This document shows, in pieces, positions 41,001 through 54,900 of a stretch of DNA of 64,000 nt. The notes under the pieces were generated by a model. That model did no database searches and was not told the DNA's origin. It worked only from the letters and a program-made list of their open reading frames with translations. Source of the DNA: Pempheris klunzingeri (Eukaryota > Chordata > Actinopteri > Acropomatiformes > Pempheridae). Made by a program: the position numbers and the translations under genes. Location of the stretch: positions 13,223,885 through 13,287,884 of the forward strand of contig NC_092029.1 in the NCBI RefSeq assembly GCF_042242105.1. Reading direction: 5' to 3'. Each line of letters begins with the position of its first letter. Position 1 is the first letter of the stretch.

Positions 41001-44000
41001 TCTTGTCCGCTAGGCTCTGTTGGGACAAACATCTGGTAGATGTCCTCATCCTCGTCATCCGGCTGCATGGTTCGCTGGCGGGTGGGGAACATGGCCCTGC
41101 GAGCACGGTGGTCTGCCCAGATGTTTCTCACAGAATGGTCAGTTTCTGTGACTATTACAGAGGGAATGGGGGTGTCTGGAGGTTCCTCTGTCACGTGAGG
41201 TGTCCTGAGAAGCGGCGGGTGGTGACTTCCTTCCCTCACTAGGGTTTCTCTGGCTCTCTGTGGGAAAGGACAGCAGACAATGTTGTGTTACATGTCTAAA
41301 AACATCAAGATTGAAGTAGTTAAATTACCATGGTGTCTTTGTGATAAGTACCTGTATTGTATTATTATTAGTAGTAGTGGTATTATTTGTATCATTATTT
41401 TTATTATTATTATTATTACTTCTGTGTTTGAAGTTTATTCTTATTCTTTTGGAGCTGTGTGTAACAAAAAGCAATTTCCCCCTGGGAATTATTAAAGGAA
41501 TTCTGATTCTGATGGTGTCTTTGTGATAAGTACCTGTAGGTCTGAAGGGCTCATGTTGAAGGTTTTCCACTGTTCTATACTATCAACAGAAGCCTGAGGG
41601 TTTAGCCTCTTCCTGCTGCTTTTGCCAGGGACTCGCAGCCGCTTCCCGCCTCCCTGAATGCAGAGTTTCAGTATTAACAACATGCTTGAAGGACTATGGA
41701 ATGAAGGGATGAATCATGAAAATTGAAGTGTAGAAGTAATGAGAATCAGTAGGCAGCTTTAGGAAGCTTTGAGCTTTAAACTCACCACGCCACTGTCATC
41801 TTCATCATCAGCGTCTTGCTGATGATGCTCCTCTTCTCTGTCACTGTGGTCATAGTGATCACCGGGGTCCAGGGACTCCTGTGACTGGTTGATGAGGCTT
41901 CGGCTGCGACCGATAGTTCCCAAAGCTAGCTGGGACACTGGCGAGAGCAGGGTGGCACCCAGACTTGTTCGCTGAAAAGGATCAAGAGTTTCAAAAGTCA
42001 GCAATTTCGGTGTGAGTGTGCGCACTCCTGCTTCTCAACATAAAACTGTTCATCATCTCTGGTTATCACTCACCTTTTCACCATCTGTGTTGGCAGCATT
42101 TTGTTTGGCATTCTTCAATAATTTGGATAAAGGTTCTGGAAAGTTAAACAAATGAATTATTGATTAATTATTCATTAATTTCAGCCGTACAAGGTGTGCC
42201 ATTTAAAAAAAAGAAAAGAAAAAAGAATATATTTCTTTAATTTCTTGCCTTTCCTGCGTCCTCTACGAGGTGTAGGACCCTCCTTGGTCTGAGTGGAATC
42301 CTTCTTATCCCCATCAGGACTGTAATGAAAGCCGGGATGATCTGGAGAAATGACAGAACAGATATCACACGGTTAATGCTTAATGATGATTTAAGTGCAT
42401 TAAATATGGTTATATCTGTGGAAAAATAGCATAACATTAAAACATACAGTAGAGTGTAATTGTAATGAATTATACTTCATTTTCAGCATAAAAGTTTTGT
42501 AAAAATTTCACTTACGTATTGCATCCATCTCCAAGATTGCTTGCTTGGCCTGTAATTCAAGTGATAAAAAGGAGGATGAGTTCAATAGGTTATAAATGAA
42601 TGTTTTGGCACTAGGTGGCGCCATATAACAATCCTGCCTCAACAATTTTTCTCAGGTTTGACACTTAACAAGCAGCCCCTTTATGTAATCACAGTGAACT
42701 TTCTCAATGACCTTCACCTCTGGAGAAGAATCTTTAGTTTCCACTCGCACATGGCCAAAGGCCGATGAAGACACAGGAAAGTGATTGTTTTCAAAGGAAA
42801 ATAAATGAGTGGAAGAAATCAGCACACATGAAAGGAGAACAAGGATAAAAAACAGGGAAAGAAAGATGGAGATGGAGAAAGGAAGTGGGCGAGAGGGAGT
42901 GACATTTCCAATACATCCCACTCAAAGTCTGTGTTTACGCCAGCAGTGAACAGAGAGAGAGCTGTCAGGAGACAAGCTGCTTTTACCTTGGCGGGGATTT
43001 TGGCAGGATGGTTTTCAAGTATAAGTCTCTTGAGGTGTAAGATCCACATGCGCTTGTCTTGCTGTGATTTGGCCTGAGGGCAGAGCATGAAACATCACAG
43101 AGAAGATAATATCAGACATGCACTTTAAAAGGCAGCTGGGAGGGTTGGGATAAACCTTGAAACATTTGGAACATGGCTTTCTTACGTCACACAGATTAGC
43201 TTATATCTTCTCAGCGCTTGTCCAAAACACAGTGGTTAGGAAACAACAATGGCCGGCATTAGCCTCTAAGCACTCAACATGTCTGAGCAACTCACTGAGG
43301 TGAGCCTGGATGCTCTATGAAACAATCAGACACCTGCAAGTAATCGTCACACTTTCTGATGGCACTCCTGCTCAATGCTGCTGGTAGCTGCACAGTCCAA
43401 ACTAAACATGTAATTATATTCACGACAACTTTGAGCTCTGTTATGATGTGCGCTATCTTATGTAATGTTGCAATACCTGGACTGTGTGCTGAAGTTTGGG
43501 ATTCTTGTAGTGAAACACACTGAAACTCAGTGGTTCTTTAGGGATAACTTCCACCAGCATCAGGTTACAGCACTGCAAAAGACAGGTAGGAAGTCGGTTT
43601 AAAAATACTGTTACTGAACAGAAATGTTTGTGTATTTAGTGTCTCTTTGGGATCATGCTACTGGAAGCATGACTGACCAGTATGTGGGCCTTGTACGTGT
43701 AGGTTTCTTCTCGTTTCTTGGTAATGAGCAGAAGCTTGTCAAACAGGAAGAGAGTTCGCTCATTTTTGGCTCGCTGCAGACGAAATGTTCCTTCAAGAAC
43801 CAACTCTCCGTAGCCGATCAGATCAGGGCCCTTCCAGTTAGTCAGCAGGCTCTGGATTTCCTGCAGAAAGCACCAAAATACAGAGAGAGAGAGGAGTCAA
43901 ATAATTTTGTTTATTCCAACAGAGCATGAAAAACAATTGTGCAATAGCAATAAAAAAAAAATATGTTTGAAAAATCATATTTAAAAACCTAGCACATGTA

Positions 44001-46465
44001 AAAGTAAAGCTAAGCATGTCTAGTTTAGCAAAAAACTAAAAGAAAATATGGAGAAAAATGCAGAAAATGAGTGTAAAAGTGTAAAAATCGTGGGTTTTTA
44101 AAGATAGTGTGAAATAGGTGGATAAAGGGATGTCTGATGCTCTACTGTATAGAGGGAGAAACAGATTAAAGATGGAAAAAACAGAGAGAAGGAGTCAAAG
44201 GAAAAGTAAAAAAAAACCTTCACCTCTCAGTGAGGGTATGAAAAAAATACTAATAATGAAGAGAACAAAACAACAAAATCTGAACATTTCTATCTGGCCA
44301 ATCCGTTCTCTAGACACTAAGAGTAAATGCTTCCAGACGTATTTATGCATTTATTTGACCTTTCTGGCTCCCAGCTGATAAAAGAAACAAGCTTCCCTTT
44401 TATGTGTTCTCCTTATGCAAGCCCATCATTAGGCCAGTGGGAAACGCAGTGACTTGCATAAGACGTAGGGAGGATCAGAGCCTTGGCCGGTTCAGACCTA
44501 GAGTTCACATAACTGTTCTGCAGGACAATAAAAGAATCGGCTCCTTGAGAGGCTCGAAATTACCGTGTCTGTTTTAGTTATAGGAATAATGAGAGACATG
44601 GAACGTGTGCAGCATACGTCATGGAGGAGATCAAACGCTCAACATCTACTGGATTCAGGTTTTGAGGTTTTGAGCAAGTGGGACAACACTGACCGTTCCA
44701 ACCATCTTACTTATTTTGTGTGTTTGTGCTTGTCATACCTGCAACCTAACGGCGTGCTCATGTTTCCTCTTCATGTCGTTGATGTGCCAGGCCACTCTCT
44801 GCATGGTGTCTATGGCTTCCTGCACAACCTCGTAGGTCTCTGTGTCCTTCTCCATGTGATTGGCTATCTCCTGCACGGATGAGAGACACACACACACCAG
44901 TGAGACTCAGCACTTGCACATACAGCATGCACGTAGGCTCGCACACGCATGTTCATGAAGACATGCAAAAGGGGTGCAAACACCCATGTGTGTGTTTCTG
45001 CACATAAACACACACTCATGCATGCACTCTAATGCAAACGCATACATGGCTTACATACGCAGGAACAAACAAACTGAGCACCATATGGCAAAACATTTGG
45101 CCTCTCCAGTGGAGATGGAAATGAGTCAGAAATGCTATTATTTCACTATATACATCCATCCATTTGCGTTGGTATAAATAAAAACATTAGTGTGTCCTGA
45201 GCACTTACAACTGTGCCCCAGTGCTTGTATTTCTGTGGGTAAAGGGTGATTGTGTGTGTGTAAGTGTGTGTAGGAGTGAGACAGATGACATACGTGCAGC
45301 AGTAGGTGGTACTTCAGGATCCTCTGCACTGGCTTGAGCAGGTAGGAGCCCAGGGGCAAGGAGTGCCTCAGAGATTCTTGGCGCTCGCGGAAAAACTTGG
45401 CCAACGCCTTGTTCCTCATGCACTCTGTTAGCACAGCCACCGACCTGTGGAGACAAAACTCAGCAAATAAGACATCAGTAGAAAACCAGAATTTAACAGC
45501 GATGACAAGCAAGAGCTGTAATGTAGGTCCTGACCGACAATAATAAATAAGGAAAATGGACACAAATCATTAAAAACACATTTGAAGGAGTTCGAGAGAG
45601 ATTTTAGCATGCTAAGTGTCTCCATCCATCTATCTGTCTTTTGTTGAAATTTTACCTCATAGTGGCTTCAGCTAAATTTTTGAGTACATTTTTTTTAGAA
45701 TGAGAGATCATGTAATGGCCACAATGAACAGGAAGTGTGACAACAAACAAAACCTATTTCAGTGTTCATATGGGCATCCAACTATTGTTCTAACACACAT
45801 GTTCAACGTTGCAATGTTTGTATTACATCAGATCAAACTCTTTAAATGTGTAAATACAAATATAATTTCATTTATTCTCAATTAGAATTTGCTTGTAATT
45901 TTTCATGCTACTGATTGATAAATGATAATAGTATAAATTATCATTCAGTTCGGTTTCAGCCTCAGACCTCAATCTCAAATTATCTACTGTCTTCCTAGAC
46001 AGCATTCATTGATTCTTGGTACATATTCTACTAAAACAGCATTACCAGAGCTAGTTTGCTGTGAGACACACTGAGGAAGAAAGAGCCTTTTTTCATGACC
46101 GAATGTAGGTTTTTATGTGTGTGTGTGTGTGTGTGTGTACACATACACATGCACAGTGAAAAAGACAGAGAGAGACAGTTGTGAATTGCCCAAAATGTGC
46201 CTTTCGTCTGTGTCTGTGTCTTTGTGCATGTCTGCATGCCTAAATTCCAGTGAAGCTCCACACAGGCCTCACATTGTTCTGGAGGAAACCCGACCTTAGA
46301 GCTCAGCATGACCATGATACATCTGCAGCCTCTGTGTGTGTGCGTGTGTGTGTGTGCGTGTGTGTGTGTCTGTCGTGTGTGACCTTGATTGGGGGTCACC
46401 AGCTGTGGTGTGGATGTGGGAGAAGGTCTATGTCAAACAGCTGACAATACCCCCTTCACACACAA

Positions 46466-46558
<93 letters not shown>

Positions 46559-49500
46559 CAGCATTCAATTAGTCATTATTAGCTCTTAAATTGTTTGTTC
46601 CCCACGTGCCTTTCTCATCATACACTGTGAAAGAAAAATGGTAGCCGGAGGACAAGGTGTGTTTGGTAGGTAGTGTATGTCTTGGCCTCACGTTTCAGCC
46701 TATTTTACCACACACAATATGCACACTGTCACAAAAAAACCTCCACATTAACCTCCCAAGCTATCCATACAGGTGCCCCATGGAACCAGACTCACACAAA
46801 GCTTAATAAAACATTAACAGCGTTAGGTATGATAAGGTGACAACTATAATACCCCATCTGTCAGTGTGTGAGCTGTAACTCTGTCAATAGGCAGTGAATA
46901 AAAGAATGGTGGAAGAAAATGGAGCACGGAGGGAGGGAGGGAGACCCTGAGGCACAACTGAAGGTAGACACTTTGACTCCTGCGGAGGTGGCCTCTATGA
47001 AGCGTGTCAGTTTGTCAGGGAGGGGAAAAAAAGGTAACGCATTGAGCGACATACACAATGGAGCTATGTGAGACGCTGGGAAGACGGCATGTGGAGGTGA
47101 GATCAAGATAGGATGACAATGACAACAAGAAGATGGGTTTTGTACTGTAGACTGAATAAGCACAGTCTCAGACATAAACACACACACATAATGCATCCCC
47201 CAGCCTCTCACCCTTACCTTAACCATCACAACTAAATGCCTTACCCTAACCTAAACCTAATTCAACCATAATCATAAAACCAAGTCTTAACCCTCAAACG
47301 GCCCATTGAAGTAAAACAACCCAAAATGTCCTCACTCTGCACTAAAATGCCGGTTCTGGTCCTCATTATGTATCAAGCACAAGAACAAACACACACACAC
47401 TTTGGGTGCAGTCTTACCGTGGGTAGTTGGTGCAGTACTGAGTATAAATGTGGAATTCTTCACTCTGTAAAACACAACAAAGGGAAATTAGTTGATGCAT
47501 TTAAGGGACAGGAAACAGGAGATGTAGGGATGTCATGTGATGTTTATGGTTGTTGAACATGCCCTTTTAGGGTCGAGATTTATCATCCATCTTTGCCTCT
47601 TCATCACTACTTGTAGGTTGGTGCAGTTTTGATGACTGGCCAGTTGTTTCATGTTTATGTCTCTGCACACTCTGAGCCCACAGACAAGGCATCCTCTCTC
47701 CTTCGTTCACTGCTACTAATTGAAAGTCAACCCCGTAGCTTATGATTAGCCTGTGTCCTGGCCTTTAAGTCTCTGTTGATCCCGCCACCCCTGAGCGCTC
47801 AGATTAAATATCCCCTCATACTTCATTGCCGCCCCTTTAATTGAGACTTTTCCCACCTTGCATGCCTCTCTGAACATCAAAGACACCGGAGATGGCAAGA
47901 CTTTTCAAAGCTAAGCTTTCAAAGCTGTCTCCGTATTACTGATCCTTTCTCCTGATTTCAGTTGCCATTGCTCCATCAATATTTATGGATTTATTGCCCT
48001 TCACTTTCATAATATTGCATTCTTTTCTCCCTCTCCCTCTCGTTGTGGTCTCTTGGAGGCCTGGAGATGAACCCCTCACTGTTGCATAACTTGAGAGTCT
48101 AATTGAACTCTATTTGTGTCCATAAACACTTGGGGGTCGCAGGATACAGACAGCAATCAGGAAGCGACATCATAAACACACAGGGCAGATGGCCGAAGAC
48201 CATCATGGTTCATAATGTACAAACACACACATGCACGTATAGATAAATGTGGACATTCACACACACTTTCCAACATGTGATTCATCGTAAACTTACAGGA
48301 TGCATAGACCGAATGTATGTGGATGTTGTGTTTCTTGCTATATGTAAATATACATTCCTATTCAAGCCACAGCAAACCATTCAACCTACCTACACTAACA
48401 CAAACCCACCAAAATATACTGAACATAACAAAACACACGCACACAAATGCACACAGACAGACTCTCGTAATTTGTTCGCCTGAGGTGCTCCGTGGGAACT
48501 GTCCTAAATTGAAGAGCAGAGCTCTCCTCATCGTCTCCAGCAGTCTGTCGCCACAGACCAAGCCTAAACGCAACCAGATGTGCCACCATCGATTTCTGAC
48601 AACACACTAGCACACACTCCTAATACACACTCTTAATATCCCTCTGGACTGAGCACAAGACCACAAGATACATAAATGCTTCAATGGAGTACAAATTTGT
48701 GCAGAGCATGCAAGTCTGCACACACTCTTTGAACTCAACCAGGAAACCAGCAGACCCTGAAATAGCTCAGATCTATAATATAATTCCCCTCTAGAAATAT
48801 ATGCAAGCCATTCTAAATCATATAATCATCGTGTAAAGACGCTGTATGTAAGAGCCTTGAACTCGAGACACAAATTAAATGGAAAGATTTGTACTATTTT
48901 GAGCTGTGGCTACTAATAACTACACAGCGAAACAAAAAAAAGGCTTTGGAAGACTTTAATCAGCACCCAGTGATCATTTTAATGACAAAGTCAAAATCTG
49001 AAGTTTTTGTTATGATACTAATTTGTTGAGACTGGGAGACTGGACTGGGTCACATTGAGTCATCAGGTAAGGACTGAGCATGACAGATCACAAAGGGCAA
49101 AAAGAAGCTTAAGCTGTTGTTGTAATTGTGCCCTCTGTGCTTCAGCATGTAGCAACCCATAAAACGCTTTAAAGGCTTAGTCAACACATAGTGCAGTTAG
49201 GATTCAGCGGAATACAGAGGAACATGAGGATAGATGGCCAATTATCTGAGAGAGAGGCAGAGATTTACAACTAGATCTGTCTCTTCTTCAAACACTGTGC
49301 TGGATTGTGATTCTTGGCTGCTCAGACTAGAAAAGTATTAGCTGTGAGTGTGTTTAGTGGGCGTGTGTCTGTGCACGAGTGTGTGTCTGTGTGTGTCAGA
49401 AGTCAGTCTGTGCATTTGACAGCAGATAGTGAAAGAGAGTTTTGTGGTTTTTCTTGGTCTTAGCAACCATGACTAACCTTCAGCATTACAAAAGAGTTCT

Positions 49501-51912
49501 GGTTACTATTCTGGTTACGACTCTTTTACCAGAAGTCAGCCTGTGAAATGATAAAACACACACAGACACACTCACACACACATGGATGTTAGTCCTTGGA
49601 TGTCTCAATGTAAAGGGGGGGCGTGATGGACAGTGGTGACTAAATATTTCCAGGCAGTAGTCTGGCTGCAGCACTCATTAAACCTACTCAGTGAAAAATT
49701 CTTTTAAATGCTCAGAACATCTAAACTTCCAGGAGAATCAGGTAAACTTGATCTGATGAAGAAAGAACAGCTACTGATGGACTTTGTGGGAGAGATTATT
49801 TTGCAAACAGGGTCAAGAATGAACTTTCAATCTCAGTGGAAACATTTACATTTTTTAAGTAAACTTCTTGTTGTGCAATACTGGTTTGGTTAACTCTTTG
49901 TAGACTATGATAATTGTTTTAGGCTAAATCTGACAAAGCAAATCGACTAAGGAGTAATATTTAGGACTGTTTTGGGTTAAATCATGGCCACTATGTACGC
50001 AGCAGATTTGACCAGTGAACTGTAACTTAACTAGTGAACTGTAGCATAGCTGTATTTATGTATATTAATTAACTGGGTTTAACTCGATATTTCACCTTCC
50101 CAAATGGTGATGTTTTGTGCTGTTTTTAAGAGTTTAGGTGCTGAGTGCTGAACACAGCTGATTGTGATAGGACCTGGAGCAGCAACTCAGGTCAAAAACA
50201 AGGGATATTTTTCATGCTTTTAATGGACATTTACAGCATAAGTACCAGTCTTGTGAAACAGAAGTTATCAGACGCAGGAGACTCAAGGCAGGATGTGATT
50301 TGGATTTCAAGAGGTGGAGCCTCGCTTTCAGCTGGCTTTGACCCAATGAAACCTCTGGCTAAACTGCACAGTAAGGGATGTTATACTGTTTATGTAATAT
50401 TACTTAATTAGCTCATATTATCTCTGATCAGTTCACCACAAAAAAACTTAATTTTCCATTGAGACATTGTTAAAAGTGTGACATTCATCAGTCGGTTACA
50501 AGATGCCATCACGCTGGTTTGTTTATGGATCCCAGCTAATTATGCAGAGTGGTGCTGCGGGCTGCTATAAAACGGGTTTGTCTCAACAACAGCTGCTGTA
50601 TTTAAGGAGTCCGTGACGCTGACTTTTTTTTATACATGGTCGGACAGTTGCTCTGTGGTATTGGGTGTAATTGCAGTAGGGTAAGGAGGGAATGTAAAGT
50701 GTTTTAGAGGAAGTGCTGGAATGCAGCACATTATCATGGGACATAATCACGCAATAATTTTAACCCTATGGACAGGCGAGGAGCAGGAGTGGAATAAAAG
50801 CTGAAATACACAGACAGGGGGACCAATGAAACCAGAGTTGCTGAGTACAGTTTTTGTTGATGAAGCACTGCTATTATCCCTTCCAGTAAAAAGGTGATTA
50901 TATATTTGGACGACCCTTAAAATTCCTCTGGAGTCCTTCCTCCCTGCCCTCCTGCTGCACTTAAAACTGACATTCCAACCAAAATAATGCTTCAAGCCTC
51001 AATAAACTTAACTGACTTCATGCAGCGTCTTCACCTGATTTTGCCGAACTCATCTCTAATAATAGCGCATTGTCTGTTTCTCATTTTCTGTCCTGTGTTT
51101 GTCTGTGTGCCAAGTGTGTATGTGTGAACCAGCTGTTTGGACAAGTTTGAACAAGAGGAGGAGGAGAGTGTCTGTGGACAGAGAGACAAACCGTGGTAGA
51201 AGAACTTCTCAGAACCTTTACATATGTAAAAGCACCAATACAACAATGTAAAAAATACCCCAGAAAATGGCTGCGGTGAATGATATGATATATTATGATA
51301 TACGACTAGATTTTTAATATGTCTGGGAGGTTACCTTGGATACGAAGCACTCAGCGATGGCCACAGGGTCAGCGTTGCACTTCTCAAGATCATGAAGAAG
51401 GTCCCTGAAACAAACACAGCGCTCTAAGACATCAGCATTTGAAAAAGTGTGTCCATAATTTTACTTTATTTCTTTATCACACATATTTAGTCTCTTTCTC
51501 TTCTTCCCACGAAACGTGAATATAATCTGCTCTCCCATGATTCATTGTTCCAAATTGTTTGTGAATTTCAGGAGCAAGGGTCACCCTGGCTACAGAAATT
51601 AGGTCTTCGGGCACTTGGCTCTGAACAAATGAGAAACTTCCATGAATTCAAACAGGCATCTCCCGTGTGTCCCTGTGTATGTATGTATGTGTGTGTGTGT
51701 GCAAGTGCAAACGGGGGGAAAAATGGACACTGATGGAGTTATTGTTTCATGGCTGAAGCATGAGGTCATTGTGACCGCTTTAAACTACTTTAATGCTTCC
51801 TTTTACTGGCCAGTCTGCGCGTGACAGCTGAGAAATGAATAGGTGGGAGACAGAGTGTGCATATTTGTGTCTCCAGACCACCATGGCTGACGCTCAACTA
51901 GCCATCTCGTCA

Positions 51913-51956
<44 letters not shown>

Positions 51957-54900
51957 ATACAAACACACAGTTTAGAGCGGTGCCGGAGGGGACAAATATG
52001 CAGACGTGGACTTATTACACACACACAAACACAGACACACCTGACTGCCCCAACAACGCCCTTCCCAGAAATCAACAGGTGGCTCGGCCCAGTTTCACTG
52101 TTTGCAGGAGGCTGCGTGTTGAGCCCAAGAGACACAAGAGCTTACTGGTTTATTTATATGTAGCAACAATTGTTTTCAGGCCTTTTTAGGCAAGTTAAAG
52201 AAAACTGAAAGTCAAGGTTTGTGCTTTTCACTAAACATATGAGTTTAAATCAAGTCCCGAGAAGGCCTAATAATGAAATACTGAACCTCTGACCTCTTAT
52301 GAGGGCAAAATTCTACACTTAAATTAAAAATATGTTTTTTCTTTATATATTTGTATCTAACTTACAGCCACTATCTTCTATCTAAGTTGTCTTGTGATAT
52401 GAATGCTCACCCGTCGAAAAGAGAGGAATTTCTTTTCCCTTTCTGATGTGAATGTGAGATTAAGTCTGACAGGTCCAAGTGTCAGGTCTCGAGTCTACAG
52501 CTGTGTGTGTGTGTGTTGTACCTGTTAAAGTGGTAGATGTCCTGAATGTTTCCAAACAGAGAGCCTTTATCCTCAGAGCTCAAGGCCAGCCGAGACTGAT
52601 TACTGATGCACTCCAGGTAGTCCTGCAGAGAGACGGAAAGAAAGCAGTCATGTTAGAGTCGCATGGCTGACACTTTGATTGGCACCGGCCCTGGCATACA
52701 CACACATGCACCCACACACACTTGATTTTGACGGACCACTCTCAAAGCGACTCCTACAGACTTCACCACAGAAGTTTTCAAAACCCACCACTCTCTTGGG
52801 CCACTTGACTCTACTTTGCACCACTTTGGTCTTTGACAGCCTTGTGACGAAGCCTCATAATCTCCCATAATTACACTCTGTGACTAATGTGCATGTTGAT
52901 GTATGAATAGTTGATTTTTAGAGCTGCTTTTCTTTTGTTTCTCTGTGTGGGTCTTAGGGGCTTTCAGAAAGGTCTTTCATCGTTTTTACTTTCCTTATGC
53001 ACAGAAAGAATTCAGTCATCAGAGCCTTCATGCATACTTTCATTTATTTGGATTGTATCACCCAGCAATTTATGAAAATAAAAACTCATCCTCCTCATCA
53101 AAAAACACAAACTAAAATGTTTATGATTTCAGTTTTAATTAGATTCAGAGTGGGAGAGACAAAATTAAACATCTGTGTAACTGTCAGAGCCAGTAGCAAC
53201 TCAGATAACGGCAGCCCATTCGTGTTACGCGCTGGCTGATGCCTGTAATGATGTTTTGTGTTAACAGCTCAGTAACACAGGTTATCTGGTTTATCCCAGA
53301 GTCAGACGAGTGCTGGGAAGCACAGGTTTAACACGGCTCCCTGTTGAAAAACAGGTATCAGTCTAATCAAGAGGATTTTACTCCCCGGCTCTTATCACTG
53401 CGTCCATCACTGCCGTTAGTGAGGAGTGCTGATACGACCCTGGGTAATTAAACACCAGCCTCGGTTCTCTGTCTGCCCTGCGGGTAGAAAGCGAGAGGTG
53501 GAGAGAGAACAGATAGACCAGTAGCCAGTAGTAGAGCTACTGACCGCTCTTATGCACGCCAGCTTCTTCTGTCCTTGCAGGAAGCATGCTGAATACGCTT
53601 GTTGGATATTCTGCAACTCTACTAATGTGAGATCAGTAAAGTAGTAAAACCAGACGGCTATCAGATCTACAGCTGCAAGTTGCTGGCAATTTCTGTTGCC
53701 CATCATCCCCTCTAGGTACCATTATTTTGTTGTGTATGTTGTTTGCACTTTATAGCATATTATCAGTCTCCAGTCAATAAAAATCTGACGACATACAGGA
53801 GACATTAACGTCTCTGCATCTGTCTCTCCTCTTCCCTGCAAAGCGTCTCTTTCCTGACTGTCTCCCTGACAGATGCTTCTAGTTGCCAACTTGAATCCCA
53901 AAACACAGTTACACGGTTTGAAGAACGGGTGTGGGTGTGGGTTGAGAGGGAAGGAGCGCCTTGGTGGCACCACAGTAACGATTTCCAAACCAGGCCACAA
54001 CCTGCAACTGGGCAGGACAGACATTACAACAACAAAAAAGTTAAAAAGCTCCCCTGAACATGCACAAACACACACCCACAGATCACTTCAGTACACACAT
54101 AGCATTTGTGTGTTTTTAAGAGACCAAAGAGGAGAGAAAGAGAGTCTCTGTTTGCCTGATTTCTGTGGTGGTTTCTGTTCCTGGTAATGTTTTATGTATT
54201 TAGCCATTATCATCATTATTATTGTAATAGCTGAGCCTGAGCAGTACACCAAATTGTGTTTGGTTAGGCAAAGAAAGATGTAAAAGGAGAAAGGGACTAA
54301 ATGATCTCAGCTAAAACAAAGACTAGAGAGTTCATTCAAACTATAGAGTGAATGGCAGCCATCTTGGAAGAGCAAGGCAAGATCTTGGTTTTGAAGATTT
54401 GAGCTCCACAATAAGACTAACAGGCAGGTTGGCGGTTATGTCGGGGGTCAAAGGGGTCAAAGGGTCATGTTTAAATTTTGTTGACTATCAGAGGTAATGT
54501 GTAATGTGATGCTTTATTAGCCACGGGGTCACAGATCTGACCTGGCCTGACCCATTCACTCATCACACTCAGCCAAAGCCTGACTGAGCTTGACAATGGG
54601 CAGCGTTCAGACCCACACACACACACACACACCTAAAGGTACGCTCCCTGCTAAGCATCAGACATAACATGTACAAACTTGATACTTTCTCGTGTTAACC
54701 ATTAACCTCCTCAAGTACACACTCTTTTCCTACACACCAAACATATCCCTCATCCTGAACCGCAAGTAGGAAGTCATTCCTCAAGACAATGCTGAGAGCA
54801 AATCTCATTGCTTTGAATGTTTCTGCAGTCCAAGTGATGTTCCTAGTTTATTTCCAAATTCCTGGTCTACTTCAAATGGCCTGGTGATGCGTTCTAAGTC

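Larger units (their letters stand above)
45445..47417. other. PLEKHG1 intron with microsatellites and a dispersed repeat
   Basis: Gene-free except for PLEKHG1 intron sequence. It contains TG runs (46116-46138, 46331-46376), a long CA run, and a dispersed repeat near its 5' side. Long open frames here are CA/TG repeat artefacts. Confidence 0.7.

Noticed and set aside
46336-46589. Open frames of repeated His-Thr or Cys-Val
   Set aside because: These are translations of CA/TG microsatellites in a PLEKHG1 intron.
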